NCBI GenBank assembly: GCA_023441905.1
Contig: JAEZNC010000210.1
Coordinates: forward strand, 1-5,036
Source: Bacillota bacterium
GTDB lineage: Bacteria; Bacillota; Clostridia; Christensenellales; SZUA-584
DNA: 5,036 nt
Reading direction: 5' to 3'
Shown: in pieces, positions 1-5,008 of the stretch
Layout: each line of letters opens with the position of its first letter
How positions within the stretch are numbered: the first letter of the stretch is position 1
Notes under the pieces: generated by a model
What the model was told of the DNA's origin: nothing
The model's database searches: none
Seen by the model: only the letters and a program-made list of their open reading frames with translations
Translations under genes and position numbers: made by a program

Positions 1-176
1 TCTTCCCACGCTTTTTTCACGGTGATTACGCTGATCCGCAGTTCCTTGGCCACCGTACGTATCGGCGGCAGGCTTGTGTCCGTTTGCAGTTCACCCTTTA
101 TGATCTGTGAGGAAATCTGCTCAAACAGCTGCTGATAAATCGGCTTGTCGGACGTGTTGGATATCACAATATTCAT
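1..176 (-). CDS. GntR-family (YtrA-like) transcriptional regulator, N-terminal part
   Basis: This is the first 58 codons of a regulator that continues beyond the left edge. The protein begins MNIVISNTSDKPIYQQLFEQ and continues with I-S-S-Q-I-I-K-G-E-L, then LPPIRTVAKELRISVITVKKAWE. This is the winged helix-turn-helix of the GntR family: the 'PIYxQlxxqIxxxIxxGxL' helix, the 'LPpiRxlAxxLxiSxxTVxxAyxxL' recognition helix region, and no long extension before it. Short GntR proteins with this start that sit beside ABC transporter genes belong to the YtrA subfamily, which are ligand-responsive repressors of their own operon. The ATG at 176–174 shares one base with the TGA of the permease gene, so the two are translationally coupled. 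A GAGAG stretch lies about 12 nt upstream. It probably binds the inverted repeat in front of the operon (1681–1709). The effector domain lies outside the window, so the subfamily call rests on the DNA-binding half and the context. Confidence 0.9.
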   Translation of the reverse strand, partial: MNIVISNTSDKPIYQQLFEQISSQIIKGELQTDTSLPPIRTVAKELRISVITVKKAWE

Positions 177-814
177 CAGATATTAACTCTCTCAAACCGT
201 TTTACGGATATTTTGGCAGCGAGCAGATTCAGCAGAACAAAGATGACGATTCCTGCGAAAAGCGTGACATAATGCACCCAGGTATTGAGCGTGCCGTCCA
301 GCACCCTCAAAAACGGTACAAGCTGAACGGCCGTTTCAACGGCTACGGCAAACAGCACCGAAACGGTGATCCCGGCAATTGTCGGCACACCGATCTTGTA
401 AGCTGTTTTGTAAAACATCGGAAACAAAATCAGGTTGTGAATGCCGTACATGATAAAGGCAATACCGAAAAAAGCGGCGTTGGTATCCATGAGGAAATTG
501 CCCTGCGGATAAATCGATAGATTGATGACCGCGAATATCGCCGCGATAATCACCTGAAGTACCTCTAAAATCACGATGGACATGATTCTGGCTCTCACGA
601 TATCGCCTCGCCTCACCGGCAGTGATGCCGAGAAATCGATATCGCCCTGTGCTTTGGCCGTTGAAAAAATATTGGGCACGGCCATGAAAAATAAATACAT
701 CAGCGCGATCAAATACGGCCACTGCGGAATTAATAGCAATGCGCCGAATAACAAAAAGAGATAGAAAAGCGGGCTTATTGTTAAGCGAAATTCCTTATAA
801 AGCATGTTCTTCAT
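176..814 (-). CDS. ABC-2 type transporter permease
   Basis: This is a 212-residue hydrophobic protein with about six membrane segments (roughly residues 15–29, 33–50, 78–102, 113–135, 143–166 and 182–201) and a basic C-terminal tail (KISVKRFERVNI). Between segments 2 and 3 it carries D58–S62 followed by SLPVRRGDIVRAR. This conserved 'slPvsRxxiVxaRy' loop is typical of the ABC2_membrane_5 family of small ABC-2 permeases that pair with YtrB-like ATPases. The start ATG (814–812) overlaps the stop of the ATPase gene as ATGA. It has its own GGGGGA ribosome site about 7 nt upstream, inside that gene. The protein should form the membrane channel of the transporter, with the ATPase as the motor. The substrate cannot be read from the sequence. 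Relatives are linked to cell-envelope stress, antimicrobial peptide sensing or export. Confidence 0.88.
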   Translation of the reverse strand: MKNMLYKEFRLTISPLFYLFLLFGALLLIPQWPYLIALMYLFFMAVPNIFSTAKAQGDIDFSASLPVRRGDIVRARIMSIVILEVLQVIIAAIFAVINLSIYPQGNFLMDTNAAFFGIAFIMYGIHNLILFPMFYKTAYKIGVPTIAGITVSVLFAVAVETAVQLVPFLRVLDGTLNTWVHYVTLFAGIVIFVLLNLLAAKISVKRFERVNI

Positions 815-1656
815 TTTTTCGTCCCCCTTTTGTCGTGAAATATCATAATCTCTTCGAGCGTCGGCGGTTCAAGTGTCAGTCCGGCGCTGCCTTGCACATC
901 GGCCGTTTTGATAAGGCCGGTGAATCCAAAAGCGTTGGTCTTATAGCCGATCATCATGGTCTTCAGCGAATCCAGCTGCTCCGGCGTGCCTTTCACAATG
1001 CGGTAGGCGGCAATCAGGTCGTCTCTTGAACGGCTTTCGATGATTTGCCCGTCCTGAATAAACGTGATGAAATCGGCGCACTTGTCAAGATCACTCGTGA
1101 TATGCGTGGAGAAGAGGATGCTGCGCTCGCCGTCTTCAATGAGCTCCTGAAACAGCTCAACGAGGTCGTCGCGCGAGACGGGGTCAAGGCCGTTCAGCGG
1201 TTCGTCGAGTATCAGCAGCTTGGCGTTGTGGGACAGTGCGAGCGCAAGGTTGAACTTCACCTTCATACCCTCGGAAAGCTCATCGACGCGTTTTTCCGGA
1301 TCCAGCTCGAAACGGCTCAAGTAATCCTGGTATGCCGCATCGTCCCATTCGTCGTAGAAACGCTTCACCACATCCGCGATGTCCTTTATTTTTTTCTTGG
1401 GGTAATAGTGGATGCCGCCGAACATAAAGGAAATCTTCTGCTTAACGGCATACTCGTTGGGGATGAAATCAAGCCCAAACATCTTCACGCTGCCGCTGTC
1501 GGGATGGACAAGATTCAGCATCGATTTGAGCGTGGTGGTTTTACCCGCGCCGTTTTTGCCCACAAACCCCATAATGTACCCCGGCTCCAAGGAGAAGGAT
1601 ACGTTTTTGAGCTCAAATTTATCATATCGTTTACATAAGTTCGTAACAGTCAGCAA
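811..1656 (-). CDS. ABC transporter ATP-binding protein (YtrB-like)
   Basis: This 281-residue cytosolic ATPase has Walker A GKNGAGKTT (33–41), signature ELSEGMKVK (126–134), Walker B LLILDEPLNGLDP (147–159) with catalytic E152, a D-loop, and switch histidine H185 in FSTHI. The signature LSEGM in place of LSGGQ is usual for the YtrB/BcrA-like branch. The region where a Q-loop glutamine is expected reads SFMFGGIHYY (76–85), with no glutamine. After about residue 215 there is a C-terminal extension, as in YtrB-type subunits. The start is TTG (1656–1654), chosen because a perfect AAGGAGG (1672–1666) lies 9 nt upstream and the protein then begins at the expected β-strand (MLTVTNLCKRYDKFELKNVS). 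It is the first gene of the operon, directly downstream of the promoter and palindrome. It powers the permease encoded next; the substrate is unknown. Confidence 0.95.
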   Translation of the reverse strand: MLTVTNLCKRYDKFELKNVSFSLEPGYIMGFVGKNGAGKTTTLKSMLNLVHPDSGSVKMFGLDFIPNEYAVKQKISFMFGGIHYYPKKKIKDIADVVKRFYDEWDDAAYQDYLSRFELDPEKRVDELSEGMKVKFNLALALSHNAKLLILDEPLNGLDPVSRDDLVELFQELIEDGERSILFSTHITSDLDKCADFITFIQDGQIIESRSRDDLIAAYRIVKGTPEQLDSLKTMMIGYKTNAFGFTGLIKTADVQGSAGLTLEPPTLEEIMIFHDKRGTKK

Positions 1657-1680
1657 TGATCGTTACCTCCTTAAAATAAA

Positions 1681-1709
1681 ATATTGTGCATATTGAACAT
1701 GCACAATAT
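1681..1709. promoter_or_regulatory. Operator-like perfect inverted repeat over the ABC operon promoter
   Basis: ATATTGTGCAT (1681–1691) and ATGCACAATAT (1699–1709) are exact reverse complements separated by 7 nt, giving 29 bp of dyad centred at 1695. The right arm overlaps the minus-strand -10 box (1710–1705), and the centre falls at the expected transcription start. A bound dimer would block RNA polymerase. The co-transcribed GntR/YtrA-like regulator is the obvious candidate ligand. The pairing is seen directly; the identity of the binder is inferred from context. Confidence 0.75.
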
Positions 1710-1733
1710 ATCACTTAGCCGTATTCATGTCAA
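1705..1733 (-). promoter_or_regulatory. Sigma-A promoter of the ABC transporter–GntR operon
   Basis: Read on the minus strand there is a consensus -35 TTGACA (1733–1728), a 17-bp spacer, and a -10 TATATT (1710–1705, one mismatch to TATAAT). Transcription should begin near 1699–1697, inside the inverted repeat, giving a leader of about 40 nt before the TTG start. A strong core promoter overlaid by a palindrome fits a repressed, inducible operon. Confidence 0.8.
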
Positions 1734-1760
1734 GAGGAGCGCAGTAAAAAATATCGGCAA

Positions 1761-1790
1761 TTGACGCCTGCACGAATACTGCGGTATAGT
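1761..1790 (+). promoter_or_regulatory. Promoter of ppnP
   Basis: TTGACG (1761–1766) and TATAGT (1785–1790) are separated by 18 bp, with a start expected near 1797 and a leader of about 60 nt. The -35 box lies 27 bp from the -35 box of the divergent ABC operon promoter, so the two back-to-back promoters share this short intergenic region. The palindrome lies more than 50 bp upstream of this -35 box, so direct repression of ppnP by it is not obvious. Confidence 0.65.
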
Positions 1791-1856
1791 GGGAAAAACT
1801 CGCAGAAATTTGAGCGAAAGAATTTCAATCAGATGAAATATGAGGAGGGAATATCT

Positions 1857-2174
1857 TTGGACAGGTTTGAAAACGTGACCGTCATTAAAAAAGCGAATGT
1901 GTATTACGACGGCAAGGTGACCAGCCGCACCATGCTGCTGCCGGATGGAACGAAAAAGACGCTTGGGATCATTATGCCGGGTGAATATGAATTCGGCACG
2001 GCGGATAAGGAAATCATGGAGATGCTTTCGGGAAAGCTCAATGTGCTGCTGCCGGGGAGTGAAACGTGGGCAGTGTTTGAAACCGGGCAGAGCTTTGAAG
2101 TGCCCGCAAACAGCAAATTTAAAGTGTCTGCTGACGACGTGGCCGACTATTGCTGCTCGTATATCAAAGAGTAG
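1857..2174 (+). CDS. ppnP: Pyrimidine/purine nucleoside phosphorylase PpnP (DUF1255, YaiE-like)
   Basis: This is a 105-residue single-domain cupin protein. It matches the PpnP family in order: N-V-Y-Y-DGKVTSRT near the N-terminus, then a TLGIIMPGEYEFGTADKE segment, ME-MLSGKLNVLLPGSE, W-AVFETGQSFEVPANSKFKV and a final DYCCSYIKE (compare YFSGKV, VMVEGEYTFSTAEPE, ISGALNVLLP, F-VPGHSEF and YLCRYL in E. coli PpnP). The family catalyses phosphorolysis of nucleosides such as uridine, adenosine, guanosine and inosine to the free base and ribose 1-phosphate, in nucleotide salvage in the cytosol. I chose the TTG at 1857 because GGAGGG (1844–1849) lies 7 nt upstream and the protein then has near-family length (about 94–105). 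An in-frame ATG at 1833 lies upstream of that ribosome site and has none of its own. The gene is monocistronic. Confidence 0.92.
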   Translation: MDRFENVTVIKKANVYYDGKVTSRTMLLPDGTKKTLGIIMPGEYEFGTADKEIMEMLSGKLNVLLPGSETWAVFETGQSFEVPANSKFKVSADDVADYCCSYIKE

Positions 2175-2210
2175 GCAGATGGAGTTTTTGAGGCAGCAGA
2201 TCTTAGGCTA

Positions 2211-2241
2211 TTGATAAAACAACATATGTCATTGCTATAAT
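2211..2241 (+). promoter_or_regulatory. Possible promoter downstream of ppnP (extended -10)
   Basis: TGCTATAAT (2233/2234–2241) is a perfect -10 with a TGn extension. A TTGATA at 2211–2216 sits 19 bp upstream, longer than optimal. Transcription would start around 2247–2249. No coding region follows before the hairpins at 2257–2349. The promoter could serve a short untranslated RNA or simply be a chance match in AT-rich DNA. Confidence 0.35.
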
Positions 2242-2256
2242 AAACCACTGATCCGG

Positions 2257-2304
2257 TCATCCAGTCCGCTCATATAGTGGATCATATGATTGGGTGAGTT
2301 TTTT
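2257..2304 (+). terminator. Possible intrinsic terminator / structured RNA after ppnP
   Basis: On the plus-strand transcript, UCAUCCAGUC (2257–2266) can pair with GAUUGGGUGA (2288–2297) over 10 bp including two G·U pairs. The pairing is followed by G and six U (2299–2304). The 21-nt loop is long for a terminator. The loop also holds AGUGG (2276–2280), which is complementary to CCACU (2245–2249), so an H-type pseudoknot or alternative fold is possible. It lies about 80 nt after the ppnP stop. Confidence 0.45.
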
Positions 2305-2349
2305 CAAATCAATAAAGGCAGCAACGGCTGCCTTTATTGATTTGAAAAA
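2300..2349. terminator. Perfect 23-bp hairpin, likely bidirectional terminator
   Basis: The 23-nt arm 2300–2322 and its exact reverse complement 2327–2349 flank a 4-nt AACG loop. The core GGCAGC-AACG-GCTGCC is bordered by TTT and A/T-rich sequence on both sides, so on either strand the GC stem is followed by a U-rich run (CCUUUAUUGAUUUG). This can end transcription from ppnP and shield the tRNA gene. The U tract is interrupted, so efficiency is uncertain. Such a long, perfect palindrome could also be a mobile or protein-binding element, but only one copy is present here. Confidence 0.65.
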
Positions 2350-2413
2350 CGACTAAGTACCATAAAATATTATGTCTCCTTAAAAACGATATTGAAAATG
2401 AATGATTTAATCC

Positions 2414-2443
2414 TTGGCAATTGCATCAGCCCTGTGCTATAAT
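2414..2443 (+). promoter_or_regulatory. Promoter of the tRNA-Arg gene
   Basis: TTGGCA (2414–2419) and a perfect TATAAT (2438–2443) are separated by 18 bp, with TG at 2434–2437 forming an extended -10 (TGTGCTATAAT). The start is expected near 2450, leaving a leader of about 18 nt before the mature tRNA 5' end at 2468. This is typical of a strongly expressed stable RNA gene. Confidence 0.75.
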
Positions 2444-2467
2444 CTGTGGGCAAAGAAAACCTGATAT

Positions 2468-2544
2468 GTGCTCGTAGCTCAGCTGGATAGAGCGTTGGAC
2501 TCCGACTCCAAAGGTCAGAGGTTCGAATCCTCCCGGGCACGCCA
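2468..2544 (+). tRNA. tRNA-Arg, anticodon CCG
   Basis: A full cloverleaf can be read. The acceptor GTGCTCG (2468–2474) pairs with CGGGCAC (2534–2540) with one G·T. The D arm is GCTC-AGCTGGATA-GAGC. The anticodon stem is TTGGA/TCCAA with loop CTCCGAC, placing anticodon CCG at 2502–2504, which reads the arginine codon CGG. The variable loop is AGGTC and the T arm is AGAGG-TTCGAAT-CCTCC (outer pairs with one wobble or mismatch). The discriminator is G2541 and the CCA end (2542–2544) is encoded. It is a single tRNA unit with its own promoter and terminator. The 3' half of such tRNAs is a common integration site, but no repeat of it is seen in the window. Confidence 0.97.
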
Positions 2545-2547
2545 AAG

Positions 2548-2571
2548 AACCGCATCGATATGCGGTTTTTT
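2548..2571 (+). terminator. Intrinsic terminator of tRNA-Arg
   Basis: CCGCAT (2550–2555) and ATGCGG (2560–2565) form a 6-bp stem, extended to 8 bp by AA/TT, around a CGAT loop. It is followed directly by six T (2566–2571). It lies 3 nt after the encoded CCA, the standard end of a single tRNA transcript. Confidence 0.92.
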
Positions 2572-2693
2572 CAATTTTCAGCTAAGCTGTATTTCACAGA
2601 GGACAGGATACTTAGCAAAAACTTCACATTCGCTGAAATATACTCATGACTTCATAATAACCGAGAAATTGAATAAATAATAAACTCTGTAAT

Positions 2694-2999
2694 ATGGAGC
2701 AGGAACAAGTCGGCAAAATCGCGAAATGATTCTCGAAACCCAAAAAAGCAAGTCTGGAAAAAGTCTGTTCCAAGACGGAAGCAAGATTTATGGATAGATA
2801 GAAGCTTTTCGAATTTCTGTAAACCGAACCGATTGTTAATTCACACTCGCATCACCTGAGCGATAAAGACCACGAAGCTTTAGCGCTGGGGAAAGTACAG
2901 CGCAACTCGTATGTCAACTGATGCGGCGAGCGCGCCGCGATACAGTATGCAAAAGCGATACTGCACGATAACGCGACACGATTGATTTCAACAGAATAA
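2694..2999 (+). pseudogene. Possible decayed coding sequence (unidentified)
   Basis: The 441-nt stretch between the tRNA terminator and the phosphoesterase has no intact gene. One frame from ATG 2694 to TAA 2997 reads as plausible soluble protein, for example SKPKKASLEKVCSKTEARF, then HSHHLSDKDHEALALGKVQR, then CGERAAIQYAKAILHDNA. It is interrupted by stops at 2727 (TGA), 2799 (TAG), 2820 (TAA) and 2919 (TGA). Each could come from one C-to-T change (CGA, CAG, CAA, CGA). However, four stops in about 100 codons is close to chance at this base composition. No ribosome site precedes the ATG, and I do not recognise the family. This is therefore a weak call: either a gene remnant or noncoding sequence that happens to look protein-like. 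Confidence 0.25.
2923..2963 (+). other. Two tandem hairpins upstream of the metallophosphoesterase gene
   Basis: GCGGCG (2923–2928) pairs with CGCCGC (2933–2938) around an AGCG loop. Four bases later CAGTAT (2943–2948) pairs with ATACTG (2958–2963), and the stem can be extended by GC/GC across a bulged G to an AAAA loop. Neither is followed by a T tract, so they are not classic terminators. They end 49 nt before the GTG start at 3013 and may be leader structure or relics in decayed DNA. Confidence 0.4.
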
Positions 3000-3012
3000 C
3001 AGGGGAAAGACA

Positions 3013-3858
3013 GTGTTTCGACGTTTATGTAAAAAGACAAAAAGAAAAATGATCATTACAGCTGTGGTTCTCATTGCTATCCTGCTGACGTTGCTTGCAT
3101 TCAGAAGCGATTTGAAAGTGGTCTCGTACGATGTAAAAACAGACAAGTTACATGACGAGATTAGAATCGCGTTTATCGCAGACCTGCACAGCTGCAATTA
3201 TGGCGAGGGGCAGGCCGATATCCTCAATATGATCAGCAAAGCAGCGCCCGATATCGTGCTGCTCGGCGGCGATATTGTGGATGACCTTCTTCCAAGGCTG
3301 AAAGCATTTGAGTTTCTGTCCGCGATGGCCAAAGCCTATCCGTGCTATTATGTGTCGGGCAATCACGAGTTTTGGAGCGGTGAGATCGATGATATCAAGG
3401 CGGATATAAAGGCTTTGGGGATCACAGTGCTTGAGGGGGAGCGAGCCGACGTTGAAGTAAACGGGCAAATCATTTCTCTGTTCGGCATTGACGATCCCGA
3501 AATCGGTGAGAAAGAGTTTACGCGGCAGCTGAAAAATTGCGGTGAACACATGGACAAAAGCCGGTATTCCATATTGCTGACGCACCGCCCCGAGCGTATA
3601 GACAGCTATCTCATGTATGATTTTGATTTGATATTGACAGGCCACACACACGGCGGCCAGATGAGAATACCTCTGCTGGTGAACGGGCTGTTCGCGCCTG
3701 ATCAGGGCTGGTTCCCGACATGCGCGGGCGGTATCTACAATTTTAATAAAACACAAATGATTGTCAGCCGGGGGCTGGCCAGAGAAAGCACACGTATGCC
3801 TCGCATATTTAATCGCCCGGAGCTTGTGATCGTCAATTTGCTTCCCGATCCGCAATAA
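3013..3858 (+). CDS. Membrane-anchored metallophosphoesterase (YkuE/YaeI-like)
   Basis: This is a 281-residue calcineurin-like phosphoesterase. After a basic N-terminus (RRLCKKTKRK) comes one membrane segment (about 13–29), with no cleavage site evident, so the catalytic domain is probably held on the outer face of the membrane. All five metal-binding blocks are present: D57-L-H59, GGD87, GNH118E with N117, TH191 and GHTH213GG (210–215). They should bind two metal ions and hydrolyse a phosphoester. Relatives include B. subtilis YkuE and E. coli YaeI/LpxH-like proteins; the substrate here is unknown, and lipid or cell-wall phosphoesters are possible. The start is GTG at 3013 with AGGGGA (3001–3006) 6 nt upstream. 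An ATG at 3049 would remove the basic anchor and lacks a ribosome site. It appears monocistronic; no clear terminator follows. Confidence 0.93.
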   Translation: MFRRLCKKTKRKMIITAVVLIAILLTLLAFRSDLKVVSYDVKTDKLHDEIRIAFIADLHSCNYGEGQADILNMISKAAPDIVLLGGDIVDDLLPRLKAFEFLSAMAKAYPCYYVSGNHEFWSGEIDDIKADIKALGITVLEGERADVEVNGQIISLFGIDDPEIGEKEFTRQLKNCGEHMDKSRYSILLTHRPERIDSYLMYDFDLILTGHTHGGQMRIPLLVNGLFAPDQGWFPTCAGGIYNFNKTQMIVSRGLARESTRMPRIFNRPELVIVNLLPDPQ

Positions 3859-3983
3859 TTGTTTTCTTGCCTGGTACAGTTTTTTGACCATGAATGGAAG
3901 CGGCTCAGGCATACTGCTGTTTAAGCCGTGATAGATTTTGGCTCGGTAGAATACATATAAACTATCATTTCTATAGAGGTAAT
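3859..3983 (+). other. Intergenic gap after the phosphoesterase
   Basis: I see no gene here. A short complementary pair, CGGCT (3901–3905) and AGCCG (3924–3928), exists but is weak and has no proper T run after it. No near-consensus promoter for the VOC pseudogene was found. Confidence 0.5.
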
Positions 3984-3986
3984 ATG

Positions 3987-4356
3987 ATGAATCCGGTTTT
4001 TCATTTTGAGCTGCCCGCAACGGATATGGCGTGAGCCAAAGCGTTTTATGAAAAAGTGTTAGAATATCTCCGAGGCATATGAAACCTACTATTTAGCGGG
4101 CACCACAGGGAAGACGGACAGCGCTGGAATGTCTTATGCACCGGGTGTCATCAATGGGGCAATACAGCAAAAGGATGAGACCATCTCGTCGACAAGGCTC
4201 GTTGTTGGAGTCGATAATCTTGAGGAAGCGGTGGAAAAAGCGCTAAAATCAGGCGCATCGACGTTTATTACCCAGAAACAACTCCCACACATGAAATATT
4301 GCGTGATTATCGACACCGAGGGCAATGAAGTGAATCTTGTGGAAAAGTTAAAGTAG
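3987..4356 (+). pseudogene. VOC-family (glyoxalase/bleomycin-resistance-like) protein, disrupted
   Basis: The reading frame starts MNPVFHFELPATDMA (ATG 3987, ribosome site GAGGT at 3976–3980), the usual first strand and helix entry of single-domain VOC proteins. It hits TGA at 4032 and then resumes AKAFYEKVLEY. Between about 4065 and 4071 the frame shifts by one base and continues SEAYETYYLAGTT, then SYAPGVINGAIQQKDE, RLVVGVDNLEEAVEKALKSG and a closing IDTEGNEVNLVEKLK to TAG (4354–4356). In intact relatives the TGA position is commonly arginine (DMARAKAFYEKV), so CGA-to-TGA is the likely lesion. The span of 370 nt, not divisible by three, agrees with one inserted or two lost bases in a protein of about 120 residues. 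The two halves match one family end to end, so I read this as a pseudogene. The 3' fragment from ATG 4129 lacks a good ribosome site and half the fold. Confidence 0.82.
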
Positions 4357-4388
4357 ATTCGCAAATAAACACACCGTTTGATCACGAA

Positions 4389-4490
4389 ATGGCGATTCAG
4401 GACTATGATCTTCGTGCGCTTATGAACGAAGATTCCAATAAGGTTTCAGCCCGTGATTTAAGAGAAGCTCGTGGCAGTTGGGAGTTGTAA
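4389..4490 (+). CDS. Doubtful 33-residue ORF or gene remnant
   Basis: ATG 4389 to TAA 4488–4490 encodes MAIQDYDLRALMNEDSNKVS followed by ARDLREARGSWEL. It is a hydrophilic, charged peptide with protein-like composition. The frame is open upstream to 4329, inside the preceding pseudogene in another frame. No ribosome binding site is seen before the ATG. It may be the tail of a lost gene, a small protein, or chance. The family is not recognised. It ends 2 nt before the end of the convergent cupin gene. Confidence 0.25.
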   Translation: MAIQDYDLRALMNEDSNKVSARDLREARGSWEL

Positions 4491-4492
4491 TT

Positions 4493-5008
4493 TTAATCTT
4501 GCGGCAGTGTTGCCTTATCTCCGTGGGCGCTGAGCTTTCGTATGATGGCTTCTTCGTGCGGATATTTCTTTATCAGCTCATCCGCCATACCCGCTTCAAA
4601 GCATTCGGGCGTAAATCCCGGCGCCATGGTGGTGCCGTATATCGAATACCTGCCGCCGGGGACGATGCAGCCGCCCTGCCACACGCCTGCGGGCACAGTG
4701 TATTGAAACCGCTGGCCTGCGCGCCAACCGCGCCCCATGATGACCGTTTCGCTTTCGCCGCTGTCATGCAGCAGATGCAGCTCGAATGGGTCGCCGTCGT
4801 AGAAATGCCAGATTTCATCGAATTTGAGCCTGTGAAACCAAGAAAAGCTCTGCGGCTCTTCGCAGTAAAGGCCAATGATGGCAGTGCCTGCGGGCTGTCC
4901 GTTTGGGCCGGTCAGCTGTGAACGGTACGTTTGCGCCAAATAGGTGTTTTCTGCCGGCATCATGGCCAACCCGAAACGGTGAATGATGGTTTTGATTTCC
5001 TGATTCAT
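4493..5008 (-). CDS. Cupin_5 / DUF985 family protein
   Basis: This is a 171-residue cytosolic protein with the DUF985 pattern in order: an N-terminal MMPAENTYLAQTYRS (16–30), TAIIGLYCEE (42–51), FSWFHRLKFDEIWHFYDGDP (55–74), VIMGRGWRAGQRFQYTVPAG-WQ (89–111) and YGTTMAPGFTPECFE (124–138). H59, E65 and H68 in HRxxxDExWH are the likely metal or ligand contacts of the jelly-roll barrel. Length is normal for the family, whose reaction is not firmly known; relatives have been suggested to act as sugar or small-molecule epimerase-like cupins. The usual HPEGGYF motif at the start is replaced by PAENTYL here. The ATG (5008–5006) has GAAGGAT (5023–5017) 8 nt upstream. The gene stands alone in the window, convergent with the VOC pseudogene. 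Confidence 0.88.
   Translation of the reverse strand: MNQEIKTIIHRFGLAMMPAENTYLAQTYRSQLTGPNGQPAGTAIIGLYCEEPQSFSWFHRLKFDEIWHFYDGDPFELHLLHDSGESETVIMGRGWRAGQRFQYTVPAGVWQGGCIVPGGRYSIYGTTMAPGFTPECFEAGMADELIKKYPHEEAIIRKLSAHGDKATLPQD

Noticed and set aside
1045..1638. A 197-codon plus-strand frame opposite the ABC ATPase
   Set aside because: It is antisense to intact Walker A, signature and Walker B motifs, with no ribosome site or known fold.
1761..1856. A longer N-terminus for PpnP starting at TTG 1761 or ATG 1833
   Set aside because: Position 1761 is the -35 box of the promoter. The ribosome site at 1844–1849 points to TTG 1857, and the family length agrees with that start.
2468..2680. Open frames across the tRNA and its terminator on both strands
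   Set aside because: The tRNA cloverleaf and terminator explain this sequence. tRNA genes often give such spurious frames.
2521..3012. Direct repeat of the tRNA 3' end as an attachment site
   Set aside because: By eye no second copy of the TTCGAATCC…GGGCAC segment occurs in the window, and no integrase is present.
3901..3945. Terminator after the phosphoesterase gene
   Set aside because: The 5-bp stem has an 18-nt loop, and the following bases are not a T run directly after the stem.
3148..4020. A 290-codon open frame on the minus strand opposite the phosphoesterase
   Set aside because: The plus strand carries every metallophosphoesterase motif and a proper ribosome site. The minus frame has no recognisable domain and is a shadow.
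4032..4034. TGA in the VOC gene read as selenocysteine or a recoded codon
   Set aside because: A second, independent frameshift is present 30 nt later, no selenocysteine hairpin is apparent just after the codon, and arginine is the usual residue. Other genes in the window use TGA as an ordinary stop.
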